NCBI GenBank assembly: GCA_947581865.1
Contig: CANPWA010000005.1
Span: 62,001 to 126,000 of the forward strand
Direction of reading: 5' to 3'
DNA from: an uncultured Acetatifactor sp.
Lineage (GTDB): Bacteria > Bacillota > Clostridia > Lachnospirales > Lachnospiraceae
Length of the DNA: 64,000 nt
Positions 27,540 to 36,127 of the stretch are shown piece by piece (position 1 is the stretch's first letter; every line of letters starts with the position of its first letter). The notes under the pieces were generated by a model. That model was not told the DNA's origin. It did no database searches and worked only from the letters and a program-made list of their open reading frames with translations. Both the position numbers and the translations under genes were made by a program.

Positions 27540-29020
27540 GGATTATTCTGTTTCGGGGGAGAAGATTCTTCCAAAGGAACCTCCCGGGCGGCAGCTCCCC
27601 CTTCTTCCCCCCTGGTGTCTTCAGGGGTCTGCCTTCCGTCCGCTCCGCCTGCATCCCTGCTATCCTCCGCCGGTTCCGGAAGTTTGGTCACCAGAACGCT
27701 CTGCACCATCTTGTTCTCCACAGAGAGGATTTTGAAATTGTAACCCTGATAGTCTACGTCAAACTCCTCTCCCGGCTCGGGGATATGATCCAGCCGGTAA
27801 ATCATAAAACCGTTGAGCGTCTCAAACTCCTCTCCGTCAAAGCTGATGCCGAAGCGCTCTGCAAGATCCTCCAGAGGGGTCTTGCCCTCCATGATATACT
27901 CGTCGTTTCCCTTATCTTCGATATATTCCGTGTCCTCGTCGTACTCATCGAGAATATTACCCACGATCTCCTCGAGGATATCCTCCATGGCAACCAGCCC
28001 GTCCATCTGCCCGTACTCATCCACCACAATGACCATCTGAAGCTTCTGGGACTGCATCTCCTCAAAGAGTTCATCCAGATTCTTTGTCTTGGGTACAAAA
28101 TGCGCCTCCCGCAAAAGCCCCTCCAGATCCTTGATACAGCCATCCACGGACGCATCGTGTCTGTGGTAGCGCATGGCGTCTTTCAAATGCAGCACGCCGA
28201 TGATATGGTCGATATTCTCCTCATAGACCGGATAGCGGCTGTTGGTGCCCGCGAGCATGAAATCAATGGCTTCCTTTAAATGCATACTGCCGTCGATGGC
28301 AACCACATTGCTGCGGTTGGTCATGATATCCTTTGCCTGCTTGTCCCCATAGGCAAAAATATTGGAGATCATCTCCGCCTCGCTGTCCTCGATGACTCCC
28401 TGCTCGAAGCCCTCCTGCACCATGTTGATGATCTCTTCTTCTGTGACATCGTTTTCGTTTTCATCTCCGCGCAGCCCGAACAAATACAACAGCCCGCGCA
28501 CGGTGAGATTCTCCAGCGCGATGAATCCCGCCAGCAGCTTCATCAGCACAGCCACGGGACCGATACAGGCGTACGCCCATTTCTCCGGCATTCTCGATGC
28601 AATCCTTCTGGGAAGCATCACACCGAAAGTCAGGAATATGTAGAGCAGCACCCCCGCAGCCAGAACCGCAGCCAGAACATTGAATCCCACCGTGAGTGCC
28701 CCCTCCGGGACACTCATGGACAAAAGCTTCGCCTCCGTAAGACGCCGCAGAGTCCCCGCCGCGATCCTCGTCCAGATGTTCAGATAAACCGCCCCGGCAA
28801 TCATATTCACGAGCGCCGCTGTAAGCTGCACGGTACTCACAAACCGATCCGGGTGTTCCATGATCTTTAACAGGCGCAGGCTCTTAACGTGTTTCTCTTC
28901 CCGGGCACGTCTCTCCACCTCTTTTTCATTGAGGTTGGAAACGGCAGCGCCAAACCCGTATAAAAAAATATCCAATAGCAGTATGATCAAAAAACCGAAC
29001 GTCGGTCCGGGGTCTTCCAT
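27536..29020 (-). CDS. CNNM/CorC-family (HlyC/CorC) membrane protein with CBS domains
   Basis: A protein of 494 residues. A DUF21/CNNM transmembrane domain (about residues 10-180) is followed by two CBS domains (GDKQAKDIMTNRSNVVAIDG, then MQSQKLQMVIVVDEYGQMDG) and a CorC_HlyC domain (LAERFGISFDGEEFETLNGF). Family members move or sense magnesium or cobalt, and the old label hemolysin is not supported by function. The acidic, Gly/Pro-rich C-terminal tail after residue 440 is extra. Promoter at 29058-29085. Confidence 0.92.
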   Translation of the reverse strand: MEDPGPTFGFLIILLLDIFLYGFGAAVSNLNEKEVERRAREEKHVKSLRLLKIMEHPDRFVSTVQLTAALVNMIAGAVYLNIWTRIAAGTLRRLTEAKLLSMSVPEGALTVGFNVLAAVLAAGVLLYIFLTFGVMLPRRIASRMPEKWAYACIGPVAVLMKLLAGFIALENLTVRGLLYLFGLRGDENENDVTEEEIINMVQEGFEQGVIEDSEAEMISNIFAYGDKQAKDIMTNRSNVVAIDGSMHLKEAIDFMLAGTNSRYPVYEENIDHIIGVLHLKDAMRYHRHDASVDGCIKDLEGLLREAHFVPKTKNLDELFEEMQSQKLQMVIVVDEYGQMDGLVAMEDILEEIVGNILDEYDEDTEYIEDKGNDEYIMEGKTPLEDLAERFGISFDGEEFETLNGFMIYRLDHIPEPGEEFDVDYQGYNFKILSVENKMVQSVLVTKLPEPAEDSRDAGGADGRQTPEDTRGEEGGAAAREVPLEESSPPKQNNP

Positions 29021-29057
29021 GGGTAAAAAATCTCCTTTTTTGTCTTAATACAATCAT

Positions 29058-29085
29058 AATATACCATTTGTATGTTTCTCGTCAA
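29058..29085 (-). promoter_or_regulatory. Promoter of the CNNM gene
   Basis: TTGACG (29080-29085 on the minus strand) and TATATT (29058-29063) with 16 bp between; an alternative -10 TATTAT gives 18 bp. It lies 38 bp before the ATG. Confidence 0.65.
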
Positions 29086-29157
29086 GAAGGGGCTTTTTTG
29101 TCTGCGTCCCTCCTTTCTTCCGGGGTCAATCCTGGGTGCGCGTCCTCGCCCAATCGC

Positions 29158-29499
29158 TTATGTATCAAGCTCCAGACTGATCATCAGCGCCCGGTTGACC
29201 CTGCGCATAATTTCTCCATCCAAGTGACAGACCTTGTCCTTAAGTCTTTTTTTGTCAATCGTCCTAAGCTGCTCCAAAAGGACCACGGAATCCTTATCCA
29301 TATCATATTTGTCCGCGCGAAGCTCAATATGGGTCGGGAGTTTTGCCTTGTTCATCTTTGAGGTGATCGCCGCACAGATCACTGTGGGGCTGTGTCGGTT
29401 TCCCACATCGTTCTGGACGATCAGCACCGGGCGTATGCCGCCCTGTTCCGATCCGACTACAGGTCTTAAATCCGCGTAATATACATCGCCTCTCCTCAT
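29158..29499 (-). CDS. mazF: MazF/EndoA-type endoribonuclease toxin
   Basis: A protein of 113 residues, close in form to Bacillus EndoA (NdoA): [50 protein letters not shown] and the C-terminal [19 protein letters not shown]. EndoA cuts mRNA at U-rich short motifs. The MazF-type fold and key residues look complete. Only 113 bp separate it from alr, and no MazE-type antitoxin frame is visible there, unlike Bacillus alr-ndoAI-ndoA. Confidence 0.93.
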   Translation of the reverse strand: MRRGDVYYADLRPVVGSEQGGIRPVLIVQNDVGNRHSPTVICAAITSKMNKAKLPTHIELRADKYDMDKDSVVLLEQLRTIDKKRLKDKVCHLDGEIMRRVNRALMISLELDT

Positions 29500-29612
29500 T
29501 TTTCCTCCATTCTGCCTTTTACGGCTACCGATAGTATTGCCCGTTTTCCTGGAGGTATTCCATAATTTTCTAATTCGTGCTTCTCATTTTCCCTGACCGG
29601 ATCCGTCTCTGC

Positions 29613-30845
29613 CTAAAAACCATCGTCCTCATAATATCCGCTCAGATCCTGTGCAGCAATGATCCTTCCGGCGCGGCAGAACACCCTGGGCACCCGTTTC
29701 CCCAGATCGCACACCAGTTCATAGTTAAACCGTCCCGACAGATCTCCCAGTTCCTCCGCCGTGATGCGCTCTTCCCCGTCCTGCCCGATCAGCGTCACCC
29801 TGTCTCCCGTCTGAGTCTCCGCGATCCGGGTCACGTCCACCATGAACTGATCCATACAGACTCTTCCCAAAATGGGTGCCCTCTGACCGCGGATCAGCAC
29901 ATAGCCCCTGCCTCCGGACAAGGAGCGCGGATATCCGTCGCCGTAGCCCACGGGGATCGTGGCAACCTTCATATCCTGCGCGGCGGTAAATGTCCCTCCG
30001 TAGCTTATGCTCTGCCCTGCCCTCAGCGTTTTCACATAGACCACATGGCTCTCCAGCGTCAGCGCAGGTTTTAAAAAGCTTCTTTCCCCGGGCACTTCCT
30101 CGGAAGGGTGCAGCCCATAGAGGGTGATGCCTGCCCGGACCGCATCCAGATCTGCCTCCGGAAGTTCCAGGATCCCCGCGCTGTTGGCACAATGTTTTAC
30201 AGGGATTTCCAGCCCCAGCGTCTCCCGGATCTGAGAGAGGAATCCGGTAAAAAGTTCAAGCTGTCTTCGGGCGCTTGTCTTATCCTTCTCATCCGCCCTC
30301 GCAAAATGCGTAAAGATTCCTTCGATCTCCATACTGCCGTCCCGGGTGCACTCCATCAGCCGTCTGACAAATTCCAGCCCGTCTGCATCCGGCGAAACGC
30401 CGATACGCCCCATACCCGTATCCACCTTGATATGAACCTTCATCGATTTCCCGCACTCTCTGTAGACACGTCCGGCGGTCTCGGCCAGCTCTTTCAGCAT
30501 CTCCACGCTGAAGACCGTGATGCGGATCTCTTCCCGCGCCATCCGTTCATAGGCATAGGGAAACGTATATCCCAGGATCAGTATCGGTTTCCGGATCCCT
30601 TTCTCCCGCAGGAGAAACGCCTCCTCCGGGGCTGCCACCGCAAAGCCGGAGATAGGCTCAAGGGGCTCCAGCACTTTTGCGATGGGGATACTCCCATGAC
30701 CGTAGCCGTCCGTTTTGATGACTCCGATCATTTTGCTCTCCGGGCGGATGAGCGCCCTCATATTGCGCACGTTTTCCTCAATGGCATCCAGATCGATCCG
30801 CGCGCAGACTCTCTTATAGTTTTCTGTCCGTTCTGTCAGATTCAT
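29613..30845 (-). CDS. alr: Alanine racemase
   Basis: A protein of 410 residues that makes D-alanine for the wall. The PLP lysine is in MIGVIKTDGYGHGSI and the C-terminal catalytic tyrosine is in SISYGGTFTA, with DVTRIAETQTGDRVTLIGQDG after it. The start at 30845 overlaps the nnr stop by four bases (ATGA), so the longer frame to 31013 is rejected. In Bacillus alr is also next to the EndoA toxin. Confidence 0.95.
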   Translation of the reverse strand: MNLTERTENYKRVCARIDLDAIEENVRNMRALIRPESKMIGVIKTDGYGHGSIPIAKVLEPLEPISGFAVAAPEEAFLLREKGIRKPILILGYTFPYAYERMAREEIRITVFSVEMLKELAETAGRVYRECGKSMKVHIKVDTGMGRIGVSPDADGLEFVRRLMECTRDGSMEIEGIFTHFARADEKDKTSARRQLELFTGFLSQIRETLGLEIPVKHCANSAGILELPEADLDAVRAGITLYGLHPSEEVPGERSFLKPALTLESHVVYVKTLRAGQSISYGGTFTAAQDMKVATIPVGYGDGYPRSLSGGRGYVLIRGQRAPILGRVCMDQFMVDVTRIAETQTGDRVTLIGQDGEERITAEELGDLSGRFNYELVCDLGKRVPRVFCRAGRIIAAQDLSGYYEDDGF

Positions 30846-32389
30846 TTTCCCGTCTCCGTATCCTGCCGTCCCTTTGTGCCGCCCGTATATCCAAAGGCTT
30901 TGTGTATCACTTTTCCCACGGCATCCGCTATATCTTTCGCCATACAGCCATACTCCCCCTGCTCTTCTGCGGCAAGATCCCCCGCCGCCGCATGGATATG
31001 GACGCCTAAGCATGCCGTGTCAAAACCGCTGCTGCCTGTGTCCTGCGCCCACAGCCCGGCGAGCACACCCGTCAGCACATCGCCGCTCCCCGCCGTGGCC
31101 ATACCGCTGTTGCCCAAAAGATTGACACACACCGGCTCCATCGGCGCACAGACAAATGACCGTGCATCCTTTGCCACAACGACCGCATGCAGCTCTTCGG
31201 CAAGGGAAACTCCGTGTTCCCATAGCCCTGCTTTGAGCTGTGCCGGCAAAATCCCCGTCAGCCGGGCAAGCTCTCCCACATGGGGAGTGAGGATGGTTTC
31301 CCCGTTCCTGTCCGCGAGATCTTTTCTCATTTCGGGAGATGCGGCGAGCAGATTAAGCCCGTCCGCATCAATGATGAGCGGCAGACTGCTCCCGGCGATC
31401 ACCCTCTCCAGCACACGGCACGCCTCCCCGGACTTTCCGAGCCCCGGTCCTACAGCCACCACATCCGCCCAGGGAAGACTCTCCTCCAAATCCTTATAAC
31501 TCCCGTACAACACTTCCGGAACCGTCTGCTGGAGTATCTCGCGGCTGCCGTTATCCGTCAACACCTTCACCATGCCTGCGCCTGCCCGGTATGCCGCCTT
31601 TGCGGCAAGCACCGCTGCCCCCGCCATACCCGGGCTGCCTGCGATCAACAAAACCTTCCCGAAGGTGCCCTTATTGCCCTCCTTTGCTCTGGCAGGGATC
31701 CGTCCGCAAAGATCTTCCGCCCCCTCGAGACAGAACATTCCGGGAATCTCCCCCAGAAAACTTTTCGGCGTGATGCCGATGTCTGCCACCCGGATCTTTC
31801 CCGCATAAAGACTGCCCGGATAGAGAACCAATCCCCGCTTGCAAAAAGCGAAGGTCACTGTCTCATCCGCCTTTACCGCCTGCCCCAGGGCTCTTCCCGT
31901 GTCACTGCAGATGCCGCTGGGCACATCCAGTGCAAGTTTCCTGCCGTCCAGCCGGTTAAACCGCTCTATCGCTCTGGCAAAATCCCCCTCCACATTCCGG
32001 GAAAGCCCTACGCCAAAGAGAGCGTCCACAAGGACATCATATTGCTCCCGGGGCGGTTCGCTCACAAATTCTATGCCGGAATGTTCTAGTATATGCCGCT
32101 GTTTGTTCCACTGTGCAGTCGCCTTATCCTCATTTCCCACACTCCAGACCGTCACCGGCACTTTGCACTCGTCGAGCAGCCTCGCCAGCGCCAGCCCATC
32201 CCCGCCGTTATTTCCCATTCCCGCAAGGATCAGCACCCGGGGAAAAGCCCTGCCGCGGAGCATTTCCAATACCGCATCCCTGGCCGCCAGCGCCGCGCGC
32301 TCCATCAGCACCATCCCCGGGATACCGATCTTTTCTATTGTATTCGCATCATACCGGCGCATTTCCTCCGCCGTCACCAGATATCGCAT
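30842..32389 (-). CDS. nnr: Bifunctional NAD(P)H-hydrate epimerase and dehydratase
   Basis: A protein of 515 residues that repairs damaged NAD(P)H hydrates. The N-terminal epimerase (about 1-210) carries VLILAGMGNNGGDGLALARL and LVDALFGVGLSRNVEG. The C-terminal ADP-dependent dehydratase has ILTPHVGELARLTG, VAVGPGLGKSG and NSGMATAGSGDVLTGVLAGL. Order nnr-alr-mazF is a usual Firmicute arrangement; a holo-ACP synthase, often found first, is not here. Confidence 0.94.
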   Translation of the reverse strand: MRYLVTAEEMRRYDANTIEKIGIPGMVLMERAALAARDAVLEMLRGRAFPRVLILAGMGNNGGDGLALARLLDECKVPVTVWSVGNEDKATAQWNKQRHILEHSGIEFVSEPPREQYDVLVDALFGVGLSRNVEGDFARAIERFNRLDGRKLALDVPSGICSDTGRALGQAVKADETVTFAFCKRGLVLYPGSLYAGKIRVADIGITPKSFLGEIPGMFCLEGAEDLCGRIPARAKEGNKGTFGKVLLIAGSPGMAGAAVLAAKAAYRAGAGMVKVLTDNGSREILQQTVPEVLYGSYKDLEESLPWADVVAVGPGLGKSGEACRVLERVIAGSSLPLIIDADGLNLLAASPEMRKDLADRNGETILTPHVGELARLTGILPAQLKAGLWEHGVSLAEELHAVVVAKDARSFVCAPMEPVCVNLLGNSGMATAGSGDVLTGVLAGLWAQDTGSSGFDTACLGVHIHAAAGDLAAEEQGEYGCMAKDIADAVGKVIHKAFGYTGGTKGRQDTETGK

Positions 32390-32441
32390 ACCCGCCTCCT
32401 GTCATCCTCCATCAAAAATCCCAGCGGACAGTGCAAAATCC

Positions 32442-33113
32442 TCACTGTCCGCCGGGCTGTGTGTCCCCGGGCGTCTTTTTTTCTCCGGGCAGCTTAGGAT
32501 GCTGTTGTTCGGGATCATACTGCAGATCAAAGAGATTCACCACATCTGCCCCGAAAATAGCATTCATATAAGCATAAATATCATGATTCTTCTGTTCCAT
32601 CTCCTGCTTGCGAATCAGGTTTTTCTTCAGTTCAATACGGATTTTTGTGACCCAGTCCGTTATCTCCTGAATCTGACCGGTGTTTTCCTGCATCGTGTCA
32701 TAGCAGTATTCCATCGTCAGCAGCATCAGTTTATAATTGATGGCATCGATCTCCCTGGGAAGCTCCATGAGTTCCTCCTGATAGCTCTTAAGCTTCTCGT
32801 TACACTCATCGACCAGACGCTTATGCTCCTGGATCTCCTTCTCCAGTTTCCTGCTGCCGTTTGACTCCATCTCGTCCACCATGGGCATGATCTCATTGAT
32901 GAGTTTTTTCTTCAGCCTCCTGATCTCCTTCATCTGGGTGGTCAGCTTTCCCTGGCGCTTTAAGAGCGTGTTCAGCTGCCCTTCCAGCTCTTTGACGGTT
33001 TCTTTCCCCAACTCGTCGAGCAGGCGGTACCATTTGTTGTCCAGCGTCAGCATCGGAATTTTCTTCCCCTTCAAAGCCTCCGCAAAAACGTCCTGCTTAT
33101 TCTTTCCCGCCAT
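32442..33113 (-). CDS. Coiled-coil protein of unknown function beside rex
   Basis: A protein of 223 residues with no membrane spans and no recognised domain. Residues 30-165 are mostly charged heptad-like helix (for example LKRQGKLTTQMKEIRRLKKK). The C-terminus is a short helix (IYAYMNAIFGADVVNLFDLQ) and a Pro/Gly/Lys-rich tail. It is an intact gene, with GGAGG before the start. It lies 32 bp downstream of rex and 52 bp upstream of nnr, so it may form one transcript with them. I do not name a function. Confidence 0.75.
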   Translation of the reverse strand: MAGKNKQDVFAEALKGKKIPMLTLDNKWYRLLDELGKETVKELEGQLNTLLKRQGKLTTQMKEIRRLKKKLINEIMPMVDEMESNGSRKLEKEIQEHKRLVDECNEKLKSYQEELMELPREIDAINYKLMLLTMEYCYDTMQENTGQIQEITDWVTKIRIELKKNLIRKQEMEQKNHDIYAYMNAIFGADVVNLFDLQYDPEQQHPKLPGEKKTPGDTQPGGQ

Positions 33114-33145
33114 AGCCTCCTCCTGGCAATTCCTGCAGATTCACT

Positions 33146-33793
33146 CTACCCCTTTGTCTGCTCCTTCATCCTGCGGCTGAGATTGTAGGACAGCTTCATC
33201 AGACTGTCGGAGAGATGGACATTCTCCACCAGAATCCCCTCCGGTACATTCAGATCCACATGGGCAAAATTCCAAATGGCACGGATCCCTTTTTTGACCA
33301 GTATGTCCACAGTGTCCACCGCACTCGTCTTGGGGATGGTGAGAACAGCTATGTCGATCGGATTCTGCTCCAGAAAATTCTCCAGTTCTTCTATGGGCAT
33401 GACTTCCACGCCCCTCACCTTTTCTCCCACCAGCTGTGGATCTATGTCAAATATTCCCTTAAAAATAAATCCCCTGCGCTCAAAATTCAAATAGTTTCCC
33501 AGTGCCCGCCCCAGATTTCCCGCACCGATAATGACAAAATCATGTTTTCGATCAAGCCCCAGGATCTTGCTGATCTCCTCATACAGATATTCTACATTAT
33601 AACCGTAACCCTGCTGACCGAACCCGCCAAAATTATTAAAATCCTGCCGGATCTGGGAAGCAGTCACCTGCATGCGCTCCGAGAGCTCCTGGGAGGAAAT
33701 GCGCTCCACTCCCTCATCCCTGAGTTCTCCCAGATACCGCAGATATCTCGGGAGCCGTCCCACAACAGCCTGTGAAATTTCTTTCGTCTCCAA
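33146..33793 (-). CDS. rex: Redox-sensing repressor Rex
   Basis: A protein of 215 residues that senses the NADH/NAD ratio and represses fermentation and respiration genes. It has an N-terminal winged helix (ISSQELSERMQVTASQIRQD) followed by a Rossmann domain (FVIIGAGNLGRALGNYL). The start is TTG at 33793 with GGAGG eight bases before it; an upstream TTG at 33808 overlaps that Shine-Dalgarno site and is rejected. The promoter at 33857-33885 and a Rex-like site at 33868-33885 suggest autoregulation. Confidence 0.95.
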   Translation of the reverse strand: METKEISQAVVGRLPRYLRYLGELRDEGVERISSQELSERMQVTASQIRQDFNNFGGFGQQGYGYNVEYLYEEISKILGLDRKHDFVIIGAGNLGRALGNYLNFERRGFIFKGIFDIDPQLVGEKVRGVEVMPIEELENFLEQNPIDIAVLTIPKTSAVDTVDILVKKGIRAIWNFAHVDLNVPEGILVENVHLSDSLMKLSYNLSRRMKEQTKG

Positions 33794-33856
33794 CGGAAAC
33801 ACCTCCAAGTTTCAACACATTGAAGCTTTTGTCTGCTTCTTTGTCTCATTTATTTT

Positions 33857-33885
33857 ATCATACCACTTTGTTAAAACCTTGTCAA
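33857..33885 (-). promoter_or_regulatory. Sigma-A promoter of rex
   Basis: TTGACA (33880-33885 on the minus strand), 17 bp, TATGAT (33857-33862). It agrees with the housekeeping consensus in all but one -10 base. It reads towards rex and the coiled-coil gene. Confidence 0.85.
33868..33885. promoter_or_regulatory. Rex-like operator in the rex promoter
   Basis: TTGTTAA-AACC-TTGTCAA (18 bp) fits the Rex pattern TTGTTAA-N4-TTAACAA in the left half and 5 of 7 positions of the right half. It overlaps the -35 box and the spacer. The fit is partial, but its place in the rex promoter supports it. Confidence 0.55.
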
Positions 33886-33889
33886 TGCC

Positions 33890-33941
33890 TGAGCCGCGGA
33901 ATTGTCCTGCTTACATGAGCCGCGGAATCGTCCCGCTTACA
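33890..33941. repeat. Two tandem 26-bp repeats between rex and the ABC-F gene
   Basis: Copies at 33890-33915 and 33916-33941 abut exactly and differ at two bases. Each starts TGAGCCGCGGAAT and contains the palindrome CCGCGG. They sit in the 265-bp divergent gap between rex and the ABC-F gene, outside both promoters. No coding frame uses them. Function unknown. Confidence 0.9.
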
Positions 33942-33993
33942 TTCCCTGCGTTTTGTCCTGAGCAGCTATCATTGTGAGTCCCAAACAAAAAAT

Positions 33994-34022
33994 TTGACAG
34001 GCAGGCGCCTTACAGATAAAAT
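33994..34022 (+). promoter_or_regulatory. Sigma-A promoter of the ABC-F gene
   Basis: TTGACA (33994-33999), 17 bp, TAAAAT (34017-34022), 52 bp before the ATG. Confidence 0.75.
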
Positions 34023-34073
34023 AAACTATTAGAATCTTGTGACGCACAAAATACACATAACGAGGATAAATTC

Positions 34074-36023
34074 ATGCTACTCTCCTGTCAAAATATATCG
34101 AAAGCTTTTTCGGAAAACACGATCCTGCAGAATGTCAGTTTCCACATTGAGAATGGGGAAAAGGCTGCCGTTGTCGGCATCAACGGTGCGGGAAAAACCA
34201 CCCTTTTGCGGATCATCACCGGCAAAATGCAGCCCGATGAGGGGGTTGTGGCTTTTGCAAAAGACAAGACCTTCGGATATCTTGCCCAAAACGACACCGT
34301 AGATACCGCCCACACCATCTATGAGGAACTTCTCTCCGTGAAGCGCCATCTGGTGGAGCTGGAACATCAGCTTCGCCAGACAGAAGAATCCATGCACGAT
34401 GCCGAAGGAGAGGCTCTGGAATCCCTGATGAAGCACTACACCGAGCTGACCCATGCCTTCGAGACAGGTGACGGCTACACCTATCGCAGCGAACTGGTGG
34501 GCGTGCTCAAAGGGCTGGGGTTTTCGGAGGAAGAATTCACCAAGCCCGTCTCCACCCTCTCCGGCGGGCAGAAGACCCGGGTGGCGCTGGGCAGGCTCCT
34601 CTTACAGAAGCCGGATCTGATCATTTTGGACGAGCCCACCAACCATCTTGACTTAAATTCCATCGCATGGCTCGAAACCTATCTGTTAAACTACAGAGGT
34701 TCCGTCCTGGTGGTTTCCCATGACCGCTTTTTTCTGGACCGGATCGTCTCCAAGGTCATCGAGCTGGACAGGGGAAAGGCGAGCGTCTTTTCCGGAAATT
34801 ACTCCGACTATGCCGTCAAAAAAGAACAGCTCCGCGCCGCGGCGTGGAACGCCTATGTGAATCAACAGCGCGAGATCCGGCACCAGGAAGAAGTCATTGA
34901 GAAACTCCGCTCTTTCAACCGGGAAAAATCGATCCGGCGTGCGGAAAGCCGCATGAAGGCTCTGGAAAAGGTAGAAGTATTGGAAAAACCCACCGAGGCG
35001 CGGGCAGACATGCGCCTTACCCTCACCCCCTTCCACACCAGCGGGAACGATGTGCTGAGCGTGGAACATCTGTCCAAATCTTTCGGCGATCTCACTTTGT
35101 TTGAAGATGTGAATTTTGAAATCAAGCGCGGGGAACATGTGGCTGTCATCGGCGACAATGGCACGGGCAAGACCACACTGTTAAGGATACTGAACGGGCT
35201 GGAGGAATCGGATAGCGGCTCCTTCAGGCTGGGCACCAATGTGGAGATCGGTTATTATGACCAGGAACATCATGTGCTCCACAGTGATAAAAGCCTGTTT
35301 GACGAGATTTCGGATGACTACCCCTATCTCACCAACACAGAGATCCGGAATGTGCTTGCCGCCTTTCTCTTTACGGGGGATGATGTCCTGAAACGGATAG
35401 GCGATTTAAGCGGCGGGGAACGCGGGCGCATTTCCCTCGCCAAACTCATGCTCTCCGAGGCAAATTTCCTGATCCTGGACGAGCCCACCAACCATCTCGA
35501 CATTCTATCCAAAGAAATTCTGGAGGACGCATTAAACGGCTATGAAGGGACGGTGCTCTATGTCTCCCATGACCGCTATTTTATCAACCGGACAGCCCAT
35601 CGCATCCTGGATCTGACCGCCCGGACATTTGTAAGCTATATCGGCAACTATGACTACTATCTGGAGAAAAAAGAGACGCAGATGAATGCCCTCGGGCTGA
35701 CCGGAGGCGGCAGCGGAAATCTTACCGCATCCTCCGAAAACACCTCCGCCCCAAACTCCCCCGCAAATGTCTCCGCGGGCAGACAGGACTGGCTATCCCG
35801 GAAAGAAGAACAGGCGCGTCTCCGCAAGAAAGAAAACGATCTCAAAAAATGTGAACAGCGAATCGCCGAACTGGAGAATCGTCTGACCCAAATCGATGCC
35901 GAGCTGTCCGACCCGGAAATCGGGACACAGGTCCAAAGGCTTCAGGAGCTTGACCGGGAGCGGAATGCCCTGAACACAGAACTGGAAGATTTATATGAAG
36001 AATGGGAAAAGCTGGCAGAATAG
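34074..36023 (+). CDS. ABC-F ribosome-associated ATPase (YdiF-like)
   Basis: A protein of 649 residues with two ABC domains and no membrane spans. Walker A sites are GINGAGKTTLL (near residue 38) and GDNGTGKTTLL (near residue 362); both ABC signatures are LSGGQKTR and LSGGERGR. A linker helix rich in R/K (the P-site tRNA interaction motif) lies between them, and the C-terminal part is a charged coiled coil. This is the layout of YdiF/Uup-type translation factors that relieve stalled ribosomes or, in ARE forms, give antibiotic protection. Which of these applies is not visible. It is transcribed away from rex. Confidence 0.9.
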   Translation: MLLSCQNISKAFSENTILQNVSFHIENGEKAAVVGINGAGKTTLLRIITGKMQPDEGVVAFAKDKTFGYLAQNDTVDTAHTIYEELLSVKRHLVELEHQLRQTEESMHDAEGEALESLMKHYTELTHAFETGDGYTYRSELVGVLKGLGFSEEEFTKPVSTLSGGQKTRVALGRLLLQKPDLIILDEPTNHLDLNSIAWLETYLLNYRGSVLVVSHDRFFLDRIVSKVIELDRGKASVFSGNYSDYAVKKEQLRAAAWNAYVNQQREIRHQEEVIEKLRSFNREKSIRRAESRMKALEKVEVLEKPTEARADMRLTLTPFHTSGNDVLSVEHLSKSFGDLTLFEDVNFEIKRGEHVAVIGDNGTGKTTLLRILNGLEESDSGSFRLGTNVEIGYYDQEHHVLHSDKSLFDEISDDYPYLTNTEIRNVLAAFLFTGDDVLKRIGDLSGGERGRISLAKLMLSEANFLILDEPTNHLDILSKEILEDALNGYEGTVLYVSHDRYFINRTAHRILDLTARTFVSYIGNYDYYLEKKETQMNALGLTGGGSGNLTASSENTSAPNSPANVSAGRQDWLSRKEEQARLRKKENDLKKCEQRIAELENRLTQIDAELSDPEIGTQVQRLQELDRERNALNTELEDLYEEWEKLAE

Positions 36024-36046
36024 GAAACTGTCGCAAAGCGGATCTC

Positions 36047-36083
36047 ACCCGGCCCGGAAATGTGCCAGGGCACACTCCCGGGT
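36047..36083. terminator. Hairpin between convergent ABC-F and icd
   Basis: Outer arms ACCCGG/CCGGGT and inner arms TGTGCC/GGCACA form a two-part stem. It lies between two convergent genes, so it may stop both. There is an A-run after it on the plus strand, not a T-run, hence low confidence. Confidence 0.35.
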
Positions 36084-36127
36084 CAAAAAATGAGGAACAG
36101 ATTCCGCTCTGTCTTCCAGCCTGCCGC

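Noticed and set aside
27536..29020. Hemolysin function for the CNNM protein
   Set aside because: The name is historical; domains are CNNM, CBS and CorC, which relate to metal ions.
33793..33808. Upstream TTG start for rex
   Set aside because: It overlaps the GGAGG that serves the TTG at 33793, so it would remove the ribosome site.
33890..33941. CRISPR-like repeats
   Set aside because: Only two copies, directly abutting, with no spacers and no cas genes in the window.
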